DNA from: Denitrobaculum tricleocarpae
Lineage (GTDB): Bacteria; Pseudomonadota; Alphaproteobacteria; Kiloniellales; Kiloniellaceae
Length of the DNA: 64,000 nucleotides
Direction of reading: 5' to 3'
NCBI RefSeq assembly: GCF_007004665.1
Contig: NZ_ML660052.1
Span: forward strand, 372,001 to 436,000
The stretch's first letter is position 1; every line of letters begins with the position of its first letter. This document shows, piece after piece, positions 8,440 to 17,298 of this stretch. The position numbers and the translations under genes are program-made. The notes beneath the pieces were generated by a model that saw only the letters and a list, made by a program, of their open reading frames with translations, was not told the origin of the DNA and did not search any database.

Positions 8440-9428
8440 ATGCGGCCATAGCAAACCCGCTCCAGCGACCGCGCGCGACCCTGTCACTAGATCTAGATAA
8501 CCTGTGGTGTTACCAGCGCAGCTTCGGTCTTGAGACCTGGCGCAGCTATCCGTCCTTTCTGGAGATTGCGGTTCCGAGGATTCTGGATTTTCTGGATCGT
8601 CTGAATCTCAAGGTGACATTTTTCGTTATCGGACGTGATGCTTCCGATCCTGCAAACCTCGGTCTGCTCTCTGAGATCGTGGTGCGGGGCCATGAAGTTG
8701 GAAACCATTCTTTCGATCATGAACTCGCGTTGCATCTGCAGTCGCGCGAAGAGATCGAAGATGAAATCCGGCGCGCCGCGGACGCTATCGAGACAGTGAC
8801 CGGACAACGGCCGCGTGGTTTCCGCGGTCCCGCCTTTGGTCTGTCGCAGGATTTGCTCGAGGTGCTCGCGGGACTCGGGTATGATTACGATGCCTCCACC
8901 TGCCCGAACAGCTTGGGACTGTTGGCGCGGCTTTGGCATCGTAGTAAGGCTTCGAAAATCGGCAGCGATGAAAAGGTTGTCGGCGGCCTTTATGGCAGCC
9001 TGAAAGATACCGGCCAGTCGCTTAGGCCTTATCTCTGGTCCTTGAAAGATGGTGCTTTGATGGAAGTACCGGTGACGACCCTGCCGATCCTGCGGCTGCC
9101 GTTTCATGGAACCTATCTGAATTACCTTGCTGATTTTTCGCCTGCTCTTGCCCGGGGCTATTTCATGACCGCGCTGAGGCTTTGCAAGCTGCGCGCTGTG
9201 CCGCCCTCGTTCTTGCTGCATGCCAGCGATTTTTTAGGCGGTGATGATTCGGTTCCTCTCACCTACCTGCCCGGTATGAAGCGCAGTGCGGAGGAGAAAA
9301 ATCAGTTCATGGCAGAGACCCTCCAAGCCTACAGCCGGATGTTTGAAGTGACTCCGATCGGCACCTTTGCCGATGAACTGAAACAACAGCAAGCACTGCC
9401 GAGCTTTTTGCCGGCTCTTGGCGCATGA
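8436..9428 (+). CDS. Polysaccharide deacetylase (CE4 family)
   Basis: A 330-residue NodB-fold deacetylase with the catalytic motifs intact: LSLDLDN (Asp19 and Asp21), GHEVGNHSFDH (metal-binding His91 and His95) and FRGPAFG (129-135). It should remove N-acetyl groups from a GlcNAc- or ManNAc-containing saccharide. No signal peptide is evident, so it may act on a cytoplasmic lipid-linked intermediate. It overlaps the genes before and after by 4 bp each, which shows tight operon packing. It contrasts with the degraded deacetylase domain two genes upstream. Confidence 0.85.
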   Translation: MNAAIANPLQRPRATLSLDLDNLWCYQRSFGLETWRSYPSFLEIAVPRILDFLDRLNLKVTFFVIGRDASDPANLGLLSEIVVRGHEVGNHSFDHELALHLQSREEIEDEIRRAADAIETVTGQRPRGFRGPAFGLSQDLLEVLAGLGYDYDASTCPNSLGLLARLWHRSKASKIGSDEKVVGGLYGSLKDTGQSLRPYLWSLKDGALMEVPVTTLPILRLPFHGTYLNYLADFSPALARGYFMTALRLCKLRAVPPSFLLHASDFLGGDDSVPLTYLPGMKRSAEEKNQFMAETLQAYSRMFEVTPIGTFADELKQQQALPSFLPALGA

Positions 9429-11179
9429 GTGGGGCGCCCGTGACCTCCGAACCGCTGATACACACAAGGGCCGACTGGGTGAGGGGGATCGCCCAAGGAG
9501 GATGGCGCAAGACGGGACTCCTGTTCTGCCTCTTCGTGGCTTTCTATCTCCTCACGGCAGCCGGAAACATCAGCGAAACCGACGACGTTTATGCCTTTGC
9601 ATACCGCGCCGAGAACTTTCCGGTCGATTATCTCTCCGATCCCCGCTTGATGCTCTACCACATTTCGATGCGCCTGCTCTTCCTCGCGTCGGGCCTGTTG
9701 GGATGGGATGTTTCCGCGCTCGTACTGATGCGCGGTTTCTCGGCGGTCTGTGCGGCGGCATCTTTGTTGCTGCTGATGCGGATTGTTTTTGTCGATCTGA
9801 AGTTATCAGCCGCAACGGCGGTTGTTTCCGCGGCGGTTCTCGGCTGCAGTTACGGATTTTGGCGCTATGCGGCTGAGGCGGAAGTGTACGTTCCGGCCAT
9901 TTTTCTCATTCTTCTGGTATTCCATAGTCTGGTGCGGATTACGTCCGGCACACGAGATGACGTGTCAGGACTCTTCCTGTCCGCCGGATGTGGGGTCATA
10001 TCCGGCATAACCGTCTTGTTTTATCAGCCAAGCGTCATTCCGCTCTTTTTTGCCTTCCCGTTTCTACTTCTCTATCGGGCGCGGCTGTTCCACCTGGGTG
10101 TTTACGGGGTCACCGGTGGTGCTGTTGTTATCTCTGGTTACCTGCTTGGCTTTTTTGCCTTCTGGCCGGAACCCTTCAGCCTCGCGGCCTTCGAGGCTTT
10201 CCTTTCACAGCGATCCAGCGAGTTTATTGTTCCGACCTTTTCTCTCAAGACACTGGTTGTTTCCATGATCCGTTCGGCCTTTGCGATCGGACACGATCTG
10301 GTGTCGATGAATTGGGTCTTCGCTTTCGATCCCGTTATTGCACTTATCCAGCAGGCCTTTTCGTACCATATTATCGACGAGGAAGTGTTTTCGGCGAGGC
10401 GGGCGGGTTTTCTGGTTTACCTGCCGATTGTCACGGTGGTCGCGCTGGCCACGGTATCGTTGCGTATCCTTGTGGTGCTTGGAATACCTTCGATCACGTT
10501 TCTCAAGCAGCGCCCATTCCTGGTGATCTTCCTTTGGACTGCAATCAATGGCGCAGTCGTTGGGCGTCTGAACCCTGGTGGCCTCGAGGCCTGGATCATG
10601 GTTTTCCCGCCTCTCATTCTTCTCTTTGCGGCGCTTGTGGTAGAACCTTGCATGCGGATGGGGCGAGGGGCCTGGGTCGTTGCCTTCGCCGTTGTTCTTT
10701 CACTGCACAACGCAGTGGGAGGTATGGCGTTGGTCAGGGATCCTGCGCACGAATACGCCCGGGTCGTCGGGGCATGGGTCATTGACGAAGCCAAATCCGA
10801 GGATCTTGTCATCGTGACGGGCGATGCCAGTCTGGGAGAGAGCTTACGCTATCTGTCCGCTGCGCAGGTGGCGTTCGTAGGGGAATTCCAGGCGCCGGTG
10901 ATATCCGCGCGTTTGCTTGATGGAGACTTGAGCGACCTTGCGACACGGACCAAGGGACGTGACTTCGATGGCGTACCGCTCCATGAGCTCATCGAGACGA
11001 CCTGGCGCGCCGACGGGCGTGTGATCTTTTTGGAGCGTTTCTTCGAAGTCCCCAGAGGTTTCAAGAGAGAAAACTGGCCCGAGTTCGAATTGACGAGTGT
11101 TCTGCGCGCCCAACTCGAGCAGGTTCATGATAATCCGGACGTCGGCGGGACATACCTGCTGTCTGAACCGCTTCAATGA
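9425..11179 (+). CDS. Polytopic membrane glycosyltransferase (GT39/ArnT-like)
   Basis: A 584-residue membrane protein with about 10-12 hydrophobic helices and a soluble C-terminal part from about residue 430. The first loop carries ETDDVYAFAYRAENFP, similar in place to the acidic catalytic loop of GT-C enzymes, and AEAEVYVPA resembles the DUF2723/TMEM260 group. GT-C enzymes use polyprenyl-phosphate sugars as donors at the outer face of the inner membrane, which fits with the upstream dolichol-phosphate-mannose-synthase-like GT2 domain making such a donor. Specific acceptor and sugar are unknown. Confidence 0.72.
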   Translation: MSGAPVTSEPLIHTRADWVRGIAQGGWRKTGLLFCLFVAFYLLTAAGNISETDDVYAFAYRAENFPVDYLSDPRLMLYHISMRLLFLASGLLGWDVSALVLMRGFSAVCAAASLLLLMRIVFVDLKLSAATAVVSAAVLGCSYGFWRYAAEAEVYVPAIFLILLVFHSLVRITSGTRDDVSGLFLSAGCGVISGITVLFYQPSVIPLFFAFPFLLLYRARLFHLGVYGVTGGAVVISGYLLGFFAFWPEPFSLAAFEAFLSQRSSEFIVPTFSLKTLVVSMIRSAFAIGHDLVSMNWVFAFDPVIALIQQAFSYHIIDEEVFSARRAGFLVYLPIVTVVALATVSLRILVVLGIPSITFLKQRPFLVIFLWTAINGAVVGRLNPGGLEAWIMVFPPLILLFAALVVEPCMRMGRGAWVVAFAVVLSLHNAVGGMALVRDPAHEYARVVGAWVIDEAKSEDLVIVTGDASLGESLRYLSAAQVAFVGEFQAPVISARLLDGDLSDLATRTKGRDFDGVPLHELIETTWRADGRVIFLERFFEVPRGFKRENWPEFELTSVLRAQLEQVHDNPDVGGTYLLSEPLQ

Positions 11180-11198
11180 CGAAGCCAGGAGCGGTCAT

Positions 11199-12179
11199 GT
11201 GTTCAACGGGCTCGTAAACAAAAAATCATGGTATTTGCTGCTCTTCGGCCTTGTTGTCGGCGGTGCGGCCGCCTGGCTGGTCTTTGGCAACACAGATGTC
11301 GCGGGCGTATTCGACATCCTGCAGCACGACACCGACATGACGCTGACACTCGTCGCGGCTACGACCTATGGGTTGTTTTTCCTGGGTAAAGCATTGCGCT
11401 GGCGGTACCTTCTGGAACCTGTTCTCGAGATTTCTTCGCTGCGTCTCCTGCCCTATGTCCTGATCGGCTATGCGGGAAATGTTCTTTTACCCTTTCAGGC
11501 GGGGGAGGCGGGGCGTGGATACCTGCTCTCGAAGCATCATGAAATCGGCACCGCTGCCGCACTCTCTGGGATCGCCCTGGAAAAGCTCCTCGACTTCTTT
11601 GCCCTGCTCTTGCTTCTGATCTGGGCTCTTATCGCCATGGATGCGCCTTCGCCACTGGCCGAACAGCTTGGTCTGTCGCTCGCCGGTATCCTTACTTTCG
11701 CAGCTTTATGCTTGATCGCTCTATTGCTCGAGCCGAAGGCCACGGCAGGGATCATCGACCGGGCTTTATCCTGCGGTCCGCAAAACGTCGCTTCGTGGCT
11801 GGCACCCAAACTTCACGATGCCATCCGCGGTTTGATGGCATTGCGTCAGACATCTCTGATCTTGAAACTCGTGGTTACAAGTCTGGCGACCTGGATGCTG
11901 ATGTTGATCACGCTCTACCTCACCATCAACGCTGTTCAGCTGGAGGTGCCGCTTGCTGTTGCAATACTGGTTCTGGTGCTCGCTGCTGTCGGCTTGGCGT
12001 TACCGACAAGCCCCGGATTCATCGGGACGCTTCAGGCGGCGTTTGTTCTGGGCATGGTCCCGTTCGGAACAGAACAGGAAGGGGCCGTTGCCGCTTCCTT
12101 GCTCTACCAGTTTCTGACGACTCTGCCGCCGCTGGCCCTTGGGCTGATCTGTCTCGCGTTTTTGAAGCGAGGTTTCTGA
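11199..12179 (+). CDS. LPG-synthase-like integral membrane protein (UPF0104)
   Basis: A 326-residue protein with about 8 membrane helices, of the lysylphosphatidylglycerol synthase transmembrane family without the soluble aminoacyl transferase domain. Family landmarks are the Arg-rich GKALRWRYLL, LIGYAGNVLLPFQAGEAGRGYLL, EKLLDF and the late LPTSPGFIGTLQAAF. I chose GTG 11199, which has an AGGAG site 7 bp upstream; a longer frame opens at 11097 but overlaps the previous gene. Such proteins in glycan operons are suspected flippases or transferases. It ends 1 bp before the stop of the convergent dctM gene. Confidence 0.8.
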   Translation: MFNGLVNKKSWYLLLFGLVVGGAAAWLVFGNTDVAGVFDILQHDTDMTLTLVAATTYGLFFLGKALRWRYLLEPVLEISSLRLLPYVLIGYAGNVLLPFQAGEAGRGYLLSKHHEIGTAAALSGIALEKLLDFFALLLLLIWALIAMDAPSPLAEQLGLSLAGILTFAALCLIALLLEPKATAGIIDRALSCGPQNVASWLAPKLHDAIRGLMALRQTSLILKLVVTSLATWMLMLITLYLTINAVQLEVPLAVAILVLVLAAVGLALPTSPGFIGTLQAAFVLGMVPFGTEQEGAVAASLLYQFLTTLPPLALGLICLAFLKRGF

Positions 12180-12180
12180 G

Positions 12181-13473
12181 TTAACGGTATCCGAACTGCT
12201 TCGGCAGGGTGAGAACGATCTCTGGGATGAGGGTGATCAGCAGGAGCGCGATCAAAAGCGCGCAAAAGAAGGGCACAATCTCGCGGATCATGGAACGTAG
12301 CGGGATCCCGGTCGTCGCGTTGATGACGAACAGCAGAATACCATAGGGTGGCGTGATCAGGCCGATCATGGTGTTGACGACAACCACGACGCCGAAGTGA
12401 ACAAGATCTATACCCAGCTCCCGGCAGGCGGGGATAAAGAGGGGAACGATCACAAGCAAAATTGTGGCGGCATCCAGGATGCAGCCCAGAATGAGTAGCA
12501 GAATATTGATAATCAGCAGGAATGCGATCGGCGAGAGGTCTATTGACTTCAGCAGTGCGGCGACACTGGCGGGAATGTTCTCACTTGCCACGATGAAATT
12601 GAAGATCAGCGCCCCGCCGATCACCAGACCGACAGCTGCCGACGAGCGTGCGCTATCGGAAAGAATTGCATAGAGAGATCGCAGCGAGAGGCTGCGGTAA
12701 AAGACGGCCGCCAGAATAAAGGCATACGCCGCGGCCACCGCGGCGGCTTCAGTTGGCGTGGTTGCGCCACCGTAAATGCCAAACAGCAGGATCACCGGCA
12801 TCATCAGGGCCGGAAAGGCTTGAAGCGTCAGTTTTGGCATGGCCCGCAACGCTATTGGGGCTTCGAGGACCAAATTCTTCCGCCGGGCCAGAACCGCGAT
12901 AATAATCATGAGCGAAAGGCCCATAAGAAGACCCGGTAGAATGCCGCCCAGGAAGAGGTAGCCAATTGAGGTGTCCGAGACCAGCGCGTACATCACCATG
13001 GGGATTGAAGGGGGAATGATCGGACCGATCGTTGCAGAGGCGGCAGTGATGGCCGCTGCAAAACCAGGGCTGTAACGGCCCTCCTTTGTCATCATCTGAA
13101 TGATGATCTTGCCGATCCCCGCTGCGTCGGCGATCGCCGACCCCGACATTCCCGAAAAGATCAGACTGGCGACGACGTTGACGTAACCAAGACCACCCCG
13201 GAAGCGGCCCACCAGAGCGACGCAGAAGGTCAGCAACCGGTCACTGATCGTGCCTGCGTTCATGACGTTCGCCGCGACAATGAAAAGCGGTACCGCGAGC
13301 AGGATGAAGCTGTTGTAGAGACCCTGGAGAATCTGCTCCGACGCCAATCCCAGATCCTGACCGGTTACGGCCAGATAGGTGATTGCGGCGACGATCATGG
13401 AGATGGCGATCGGCGCGCCGATGGCCGAGAGACCGAAGAGGACCGCCAGGCAGATGAGAAAACCCGAACTCAT
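12181..13473 (-). CDS. dctM: TRAP transporter large permease (DctM)
   Basis: A 430-residue DctM protein with the normal complement of about 12 hydrophobic helices. It carries the family signature of small-residue-rich helices such as GGLGYVNVVASLIFSGMSGS and PIIPPSIPMVMYA. It forms the ion-coupled membrane channel of a tripartite ATP-independent transporter with the DctQ and DctP encoded upstream. Its ATG overlaps the dctQ stop by 4 bp. It converges with the glycan operon with essentially no spacer. Confidence 0.92.
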   Translation of the reverse strand: MSSGFLICLAVLFGLSAIGAPIAISMIVAAITYLAVTGQDLGLASEQILQGLYNSFILLAVPLFIVAANVMNAGTISDRLLTFCVALVGRFRGGLGYVNVVASLIFSGMSGSAIADAAGIGKIIIQMMTKEGRYSPGFAAAITAASATIGPIIPPSIPMVMYALVSDTSIGYLFLGGILPGLLMGLSLMIIIAVLARRKNLVLEAPIALRAMPKLTLQAFPALMMPVILLFGIYGGATTPTEAAAVAAAYAFILAAVFYRSLSLRSLYAILSDSARSSAAVGLVIGGALIFNFIVASENIPASVAALLKSIDLSPIAFLLIINILLLILGCILDAATILLVIVPLFIPACRELGIDLVHFGVVVVVNTMIGLITPPYGILLFVINATTGIPLRSMIREIVPFFCALLIALLLITLIPEIVLTLPKQFGYR

Positions 13474-14009
13474 TCCCGGTCACCCGTCTCAATCGTATTC
13501 TCCGGGCCGTCATTTTTGGGGCCGTCGTTGTCCTTCTCATTGAGCGTATTGCCGCGAAGAACGGCCCAGGCGCGCAATGTGTAACGGAGGATGACCGCGG
13601 TTAAGAAGACCAGATAAATCGAGAAGACATAGTCGAAACGAATGCCCAGAAGCGAGGTCTTCTCGATCTTCATAAATGCGATGAAGTCCGCCGTTGCCGG
13701 CAGCGACACCCCCAGGGCCACAACAATCGCAACTGCCGCCAGGAGTGCGAAGACTCGCCGCACCCGGGGGGCAACGGAGGAATAGAGGATATCGAATTTG
13801 ACGTGATCCTTATCCTCAAGCAGGAACGCGGACCCCCAGAAGACTGTCCATAACCAGGCCAAAAGACAGGCTTCGAGTGTCCAGCCCAAGGGGTGATTGA
13901 TGACGTAGCGGCTGAAGATTTGCAGGATAAAGGAAAGAAACATGGCGGTGAGAAGACCCACCGCCACGTTATCTGCCCGTGCATGGAGCCAGAGCCGAAC
14001 CGCCTTCAT
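13470..14009 (-). CDS. dctQ: TRAP transporter small permease (DctQ)
   Basis: A 179-residue DctQ protein with four predicted membrane helices and the usual motif FSRYVINHPLGWTLE followed by ACLLAWLW. The C-terminal tail is hydrophilic and contains a small internal duplication (NDGPKNDGPEN). It lies 15 bp downstream of dctP and overlaps dctM. Together the three genes make one TRAP uptake system. Confidence 0.9.
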   Translation of the reverse strand: MKAVRLWLHARADNVAVGLLTAMFLSFILQIFSRYVINHPLGWTLEACLLAWLWTVFWGSAFLLEDKDHVKFDILYSSVAPRVRRVFALLAAVAIVVALGVSLPATADFIAFMKIEKTSLLGIRFDYVFSIYLVFLTAVILRYTLRAWAVLRGNTLNEKDNDGPKNDGPENTIETGDRE

Positions 14010-14024
14010 GCCCGTAACTGCCTG

Positions 14025-15023
14025 TTAATTGACCGCGTTGACGCGCTCGAGCAGACCCTTGGGCCAATCCTTGGAAAAATCTGATTCGAGGTACATGCTC
14101 TGCGCACGGTTCCGAAAAGCGTCGACATCCGGCGTATAAACCTGCAGACCCTGTTCCTTAAAGAAGTCGACCAGCTGCGCCTCGTTGGCGAGGATGGTTT
14201 TGGTTATTTCGGCAGAGGCCTTTTGCGCTGACGCCATCACGGTTTCCTGCTGATCGGTAGAAAGCCCGTCCCAGGTCTTCTTGCTGAAGGCAAGAAAGTT
14301 CATATCCACCAGATGACCGGTGAGAACAATCTGCTTGGTCACTTCGTGGAACTTCTTGTCTTTATTGGTCGGCAGAGGATTGTCCTGGCCGTCGATCGCT
14401 CCCGTCTGCAGGCCTGTGTAAACCTCGGTAAAGGCCATGGGCGTCGGATTGGCACCCAGCGCCCTGCCGAGGAATTGCCATGCCTCTGTTCCAGGCATGC
14501 GCAGCTTGACGCCTTCCAGGTCGGCCGGGGTCGTGATCTTTGCGTCGGTCCGCAGATTGAGCTGACGGGTACCGAAGTACATGACCGAGAGCAGCTTGAC
14601 GCCGAGTTTATCCTCGACCAGCTGATACATTTCCTTGCCGATATCACCTTCGAAGACTTTTCGTTGATGCTCTGCGTCGCGCATCAGATAGCCGGCCGTG
14701 AAGATCGACCATTCCGGAATCAGTTTTGCCAACTCCTGGGCAGATGTGATCGACATTTCCAGGTTGCCGCGTGCAATCGCGACCAATTCCGTCCCTTGCT
14801 TGAAAAGTGTGTCGTTGTAATGCGGCTCGTAGGTTGCGAATTCGCTGACACCGTCTGCGAAGACTGTTGCCAAACCTTGAGACCGGAAGTCGGTTTCCGT
14901 GGCCGGCGTGGACATGCGCAACTGGATCTTATCTGCGGCGAAAGCGGTCATCGCAGTTGATGCGGAGACCAGTGTTACAGCACCAAGCGCGGCTGACAGT
15001 GCGAGGGGTTTCATCAAATTCAT
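14025..15023 (-). CDS. dctP: TRAP transporter solute-binding protein (DctP)
   Basis: A 332-residue periplasmic receptor with a Sec signal peptide (cleavage likely after TAFAADK-type Ala). Landmarks are GVKLRMPGTEAWQFLGRALG with the substrate-carboxylate Arg, TEVYTGLQTGAIDGQDNPL, and KFHEVTKQ. The ribosome site GGGAGG precedes the ATG. TRAP receptors mostly bind carboxylates or sugar acids. The divergent DapA-family gene suggests a 2-keto-3-deoxy sugar acid, sialic-acid-like or hydroxyproline-derived substrate, but that is inference. Confidence 0.9.
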   Translation of the reverse strand: MNLMKPLALSAALGAVTLVSASTAMTAFAADKIQLRMSTPATETDFRSQGLATVFADGVSEFATYEPHYNDTLFKQGTELVAIARGNLEMSITSAQELAKLIPEWSIFTAGYLMRDAEHQRKVFEGDIGKEMYQLVEDKLGVKLLSVMYFGTRQLNLRTDAKITTPADLEGVKLRMPGTEAWQFLGRALGANPTPMAFTEVYTGLQTGAIDGQDNPLPTNKDKKFHEVTKQIVLTGHLVDMNFLAFSKKTWDGLSTDQQETVMASAQKASAEITKTILANEAQLVDFFKEQGLQVYTPDVDAFRNRAQSMYLESDFSKDWPKGLLERVNAVN

Positions 15024-15147
15024 GCCGTTCCTCCCAAATCAATTTTTTTGAAGCCTGCTTCGTTGCGGCTTGGAAATCCAAGAAATGACTGGACTTGATA
15101 AAAAACTGCCACGATACATCAATGCTTGCAACGCAAAATCCGCAGAG

Positions 15148-15157
15148 TAACATGTTA
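15148..15157. promoter_or_regulatory. Candidate operator palindrome between dctP and the dapA-like gene
   Basis: TAACATGTTA is a perfect 10-bp palindrome 20 bp before the GTG of the dapA-family gene, in the 154-bp divergent gap. A GntR/FCD regulator gene follows that gene, so this could be its operator. Only one copy was seen, so support is weak. Confidence 0.3.
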
Positions 15158-15177
15158 GTTCGTTGAAAGGATGTTTT

Positions 15178-16071
15178 GTGACGACCTCAAACACGAGATT
15201 CGGATTATCCGTTGCCCTGGCGACAGCGTTTGAGCCCTCGGGTGAGATCGCGGATACGCAACTCCTGGCGCATGCCCGGACGTGCCTCGACGGCGGGTGC
15301 GATAGCGTCACGCTTTTTGGCACCACGGGCGAGGGACCGTCGCTGGGTTGGGAGGAGCGCGTTCGGCTTCTAACTCAATTCAAGGCAGCTGGGATTACTG
15401 GTGACCAGCTTGTCTGCGGCATCTCCGCGACGGCGGTCAAGGATGCCGTGGCGCAGATTAGAGCGGCACAGGTTGTTGGGTGCAGGCGGATCCTTCTGCC
15501 GCCGCCTTACTATTTCAAGCAACCGAGCGATGAGGGTGTCGAGGCCTGGTATCGTGAAGTGCTGAGCCAGTTGGACCAGGGTTCCGTCAGCGTCATCCTC
15601 TACAACATCCCTGCCCTGACGCAGGTTGCGCTCAGCGTGGGCTTGATCGGACGTCTGCGTGAGACTCTGGGTGACGCAGTTATCGGCGTGAAGGATTCAA
15701 GCGGCGATTGGAGTTACACAGAAGCACTGCTGAATGCTCACAAGGATATTTCGATTCTGGTGGGTGAGGAGCGCCACCTGGCGGCTGCCGTTCGCCTTGG
15801 TGGCGCAGGCGCAATCTGCGGCATGGCGAATCTCGATCCCGCCGCTGTCCGGCGCATGGCATGTGATGGCAAGGAAGAGCCTTATATCAACGATCTTATT
15901 GACCTTCTCGAAAAATTCCCGCTCATACCGGCAATCAAGTCTGCGATTGCTCACCAGAGTGGCGATCCCGTCTGGTTCAACCTGCGGGCGCCTCTTGTGG
16001 GCATCGGGCAAGATGATGGCAAGCGGCTCGAGCAGGCGCTGGACCAGTTGAAGATTGCCAGGGCCGGGTGA
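15178..16071 (+). CDS. Dihydrodipicolinate synthase/N-acetylneuraminate lyase family protein
   Basis: A 297-residue class I aldolase of the DapA/NanA superfamily. Landmarks are LFGTTGEGPSLGWEER for substrate carboxylate binding, YNIPALTQV with the catalytic Tyr, and GVKDSSGDW with the Schiff-base Lys. Members away from lysine genes usually cleave or dehydrate 2-keto-3-deoxy acids. I chose GTG 15178 with AAAGGA 6 bp upstream over the TTG at 15163. Its placement opposite a TRAP operon and before a GntR regulator supports a catabolic role in the cytoplasm on the transported acid. The exact substrate is not known. Confidence 0.83.
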   Translation: MTTSNTRFGLSVALATAFEPSGEIADTQLLAHARTCLDGGCDSVTLFGTTGEGPSLGWEERVRLLTQFKAAGITGDQLVCGISATAVKDAVAQIRAAQVVGCRRILLPPPYYFKQPSDEGVEAWYREVLSQLDQGSVSVILYNIPALTQVALSVGLIGRLRETLGDAVIGVKDSSGDWSYTEALLNAHKDISILVGEERHLAAAVRLGGAGAICGMANLDPAAVRRMACDGKEEPYINDLIDLLEKFPLIPAIKSAIAHQSGDPVWFNLRAPLVGIGQDDGKRLEQALDQLKIARAG

Positions 16072-16137
16072 AGCGGGAAGTCAGCGATGACATCATAGGG
16101 TTTTTCTGGGTTGAGAACGAGTGAACAGGGATAGGTA

Positions 16138-16788
16138 ATGGCCGTAGAAAAAATGCGCGAACAGGCGTATCAGTCCTTTACGCAGCATCTGCTGGCCAGT
16201 CATGTCCGGCCCGGTCAGTTCGTCTCTCAGCGCGAGTTGGTCGAGCTGACCGGTATGACCCTGGCTGCTATCCGGGAGCTGGTGCCGCGTCTCGAGGCGG
16301 AAGGTCTGATCACCACCGTGCCGCAGCGCGGCATGCAGATCGCGGCGATTGACTTTAATCTTGTGCGTGATGCCTACCAGTTTCGCGTTATCCTCGAAAA
16401 GGAGGCTGTTGCCCATTGCACCCGGACCGCCGCCGACGCGGACCTGGAACGCCTTCGCTGCGAACATCAGAACATTCTGGATGAAGCATTGGATGCAGGG
16501 GTCTCCAGGGATCTGGATGCCAGAGCCCAGAACGTTGACTGGGGCTTCCACGATTTCCTGATCGATTCTTTGAAAAACGAAATCGCTATCAAGACCTACC
16601 GTGTGAATTCTCTGAAAATTCGTTTAATTCGGCAGGAGCTGACCAGGATTGAAGGTCATGTCGTACCGGTGATGAAGGAACACCTCGAGGTCGTCAAGGC
16701 CATGCAGGCGCGGGATGTGCAGGGCGCGGTCGATGCATTGGTTTTCCACATCGAGCATGCACGCCAGCGCGCTATGGGCTTGTCTTAG
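16138..16788 (+). CDS. GntR-family regulator (FCD domain)
   Basis: A 216-residue transcription factor. The N-terminal winged helix contains VSQRELVELTGMTLAAIRE and LEAEGLITTVPQRGMQI. The C-terminal all-helical FCD domain (about 75-215) shows the metal/ligand pattern with YQFRVILEKEAV and DWGFHDFLIDSL and the late HIEHAR. FCD regulators usually sense organic acids and repress catabolic operons. It follows the dapA-family gene by 66 bp and likely controls both divergent transcripts. Confidence 0.87.
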   Translation: MAVEKMREQAYQSFTQHLLASHVRPGQFVSQRELVELTGMTLAAIRELVPRLEAEGLITTVPQRGMQIAAIDFNLVRDAYQFRVILEKEAVAHCTRTAADADLERLRCEHQNILDEALDAGVSRDLDARAQNVDWGFHDFLIDSLKNEIAIKTYRVNSLKIRLIRQELTRIEGHVVPVMKEHLEVVKAMQARDVQGAVDALVFHIEHARQRAMGLS

Positions 16789-16806
16789 ACTCCTGCGGTT
16801 CCGCGG

Positions 16807-17118
16807 TTAAGGCGTTGCTTCGTCGTGCCGGCCGTTGATCCGCTCGGCGGCTTTTACCGAGAGATCCTCGATATGCCATACTCTCTTTTTCAGGCAAGCG
16901 GCGTCGCTGGATGGAAGGGTTGCGTTTTCGATCGCGCTGAGGAGAGCGCTGCAGCGGTTTTCGATATCTTCCAGGACATCCCCGGTATCAGATAGAATCT
17001 GAAGCAAGCGCGTGCGGGGCGGCAGACAGTCTTCACGGTCATCAAGTTCATCGAAAAAATTCCGGCCGGTGTTTGCACCAGACAAATTCTCGACCCGTTC
17101 CAATTCGCTGTTGGGCAT
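16807..17118 (-). CDS. Hypothetical protein (103 aa)
   Basis: A 103-residue acidic protein beginning MPNSELERVENLSG, with several predicted amphipathic helices, four Cys and no signal peptide. I do not recognise the family. It converges with the GntR gene with an 18-bp gap. No better frame competes on either strand and codon use looks coding. Confidence 0.45.
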   Translation of the reverse strand: MPNSELERVENLSGANTGRNFFDELDDREDCLPPRTRLLQILSDTGDVLEDIENRCSALLSAIENATLPSSDAACLKKRVWHIEDLSVKAAERINGRHDEATP

Positions 17119-17298
17119 ACTTTGATCTCACGCGAGTGATCGCAGGCGACCCTCGTCCCTCAAGTGGGGCGACCAGCCTGTCCGGCGATCGCATCACGTG
17201 AAGTTACTTCAATAATCCGGTTAAAAGGTGTGATTTCAGCGTAGCAAGGGGATGTCATTTTTATTACTAAGTTCAATTAGTTAGGGAAATTACACCAG

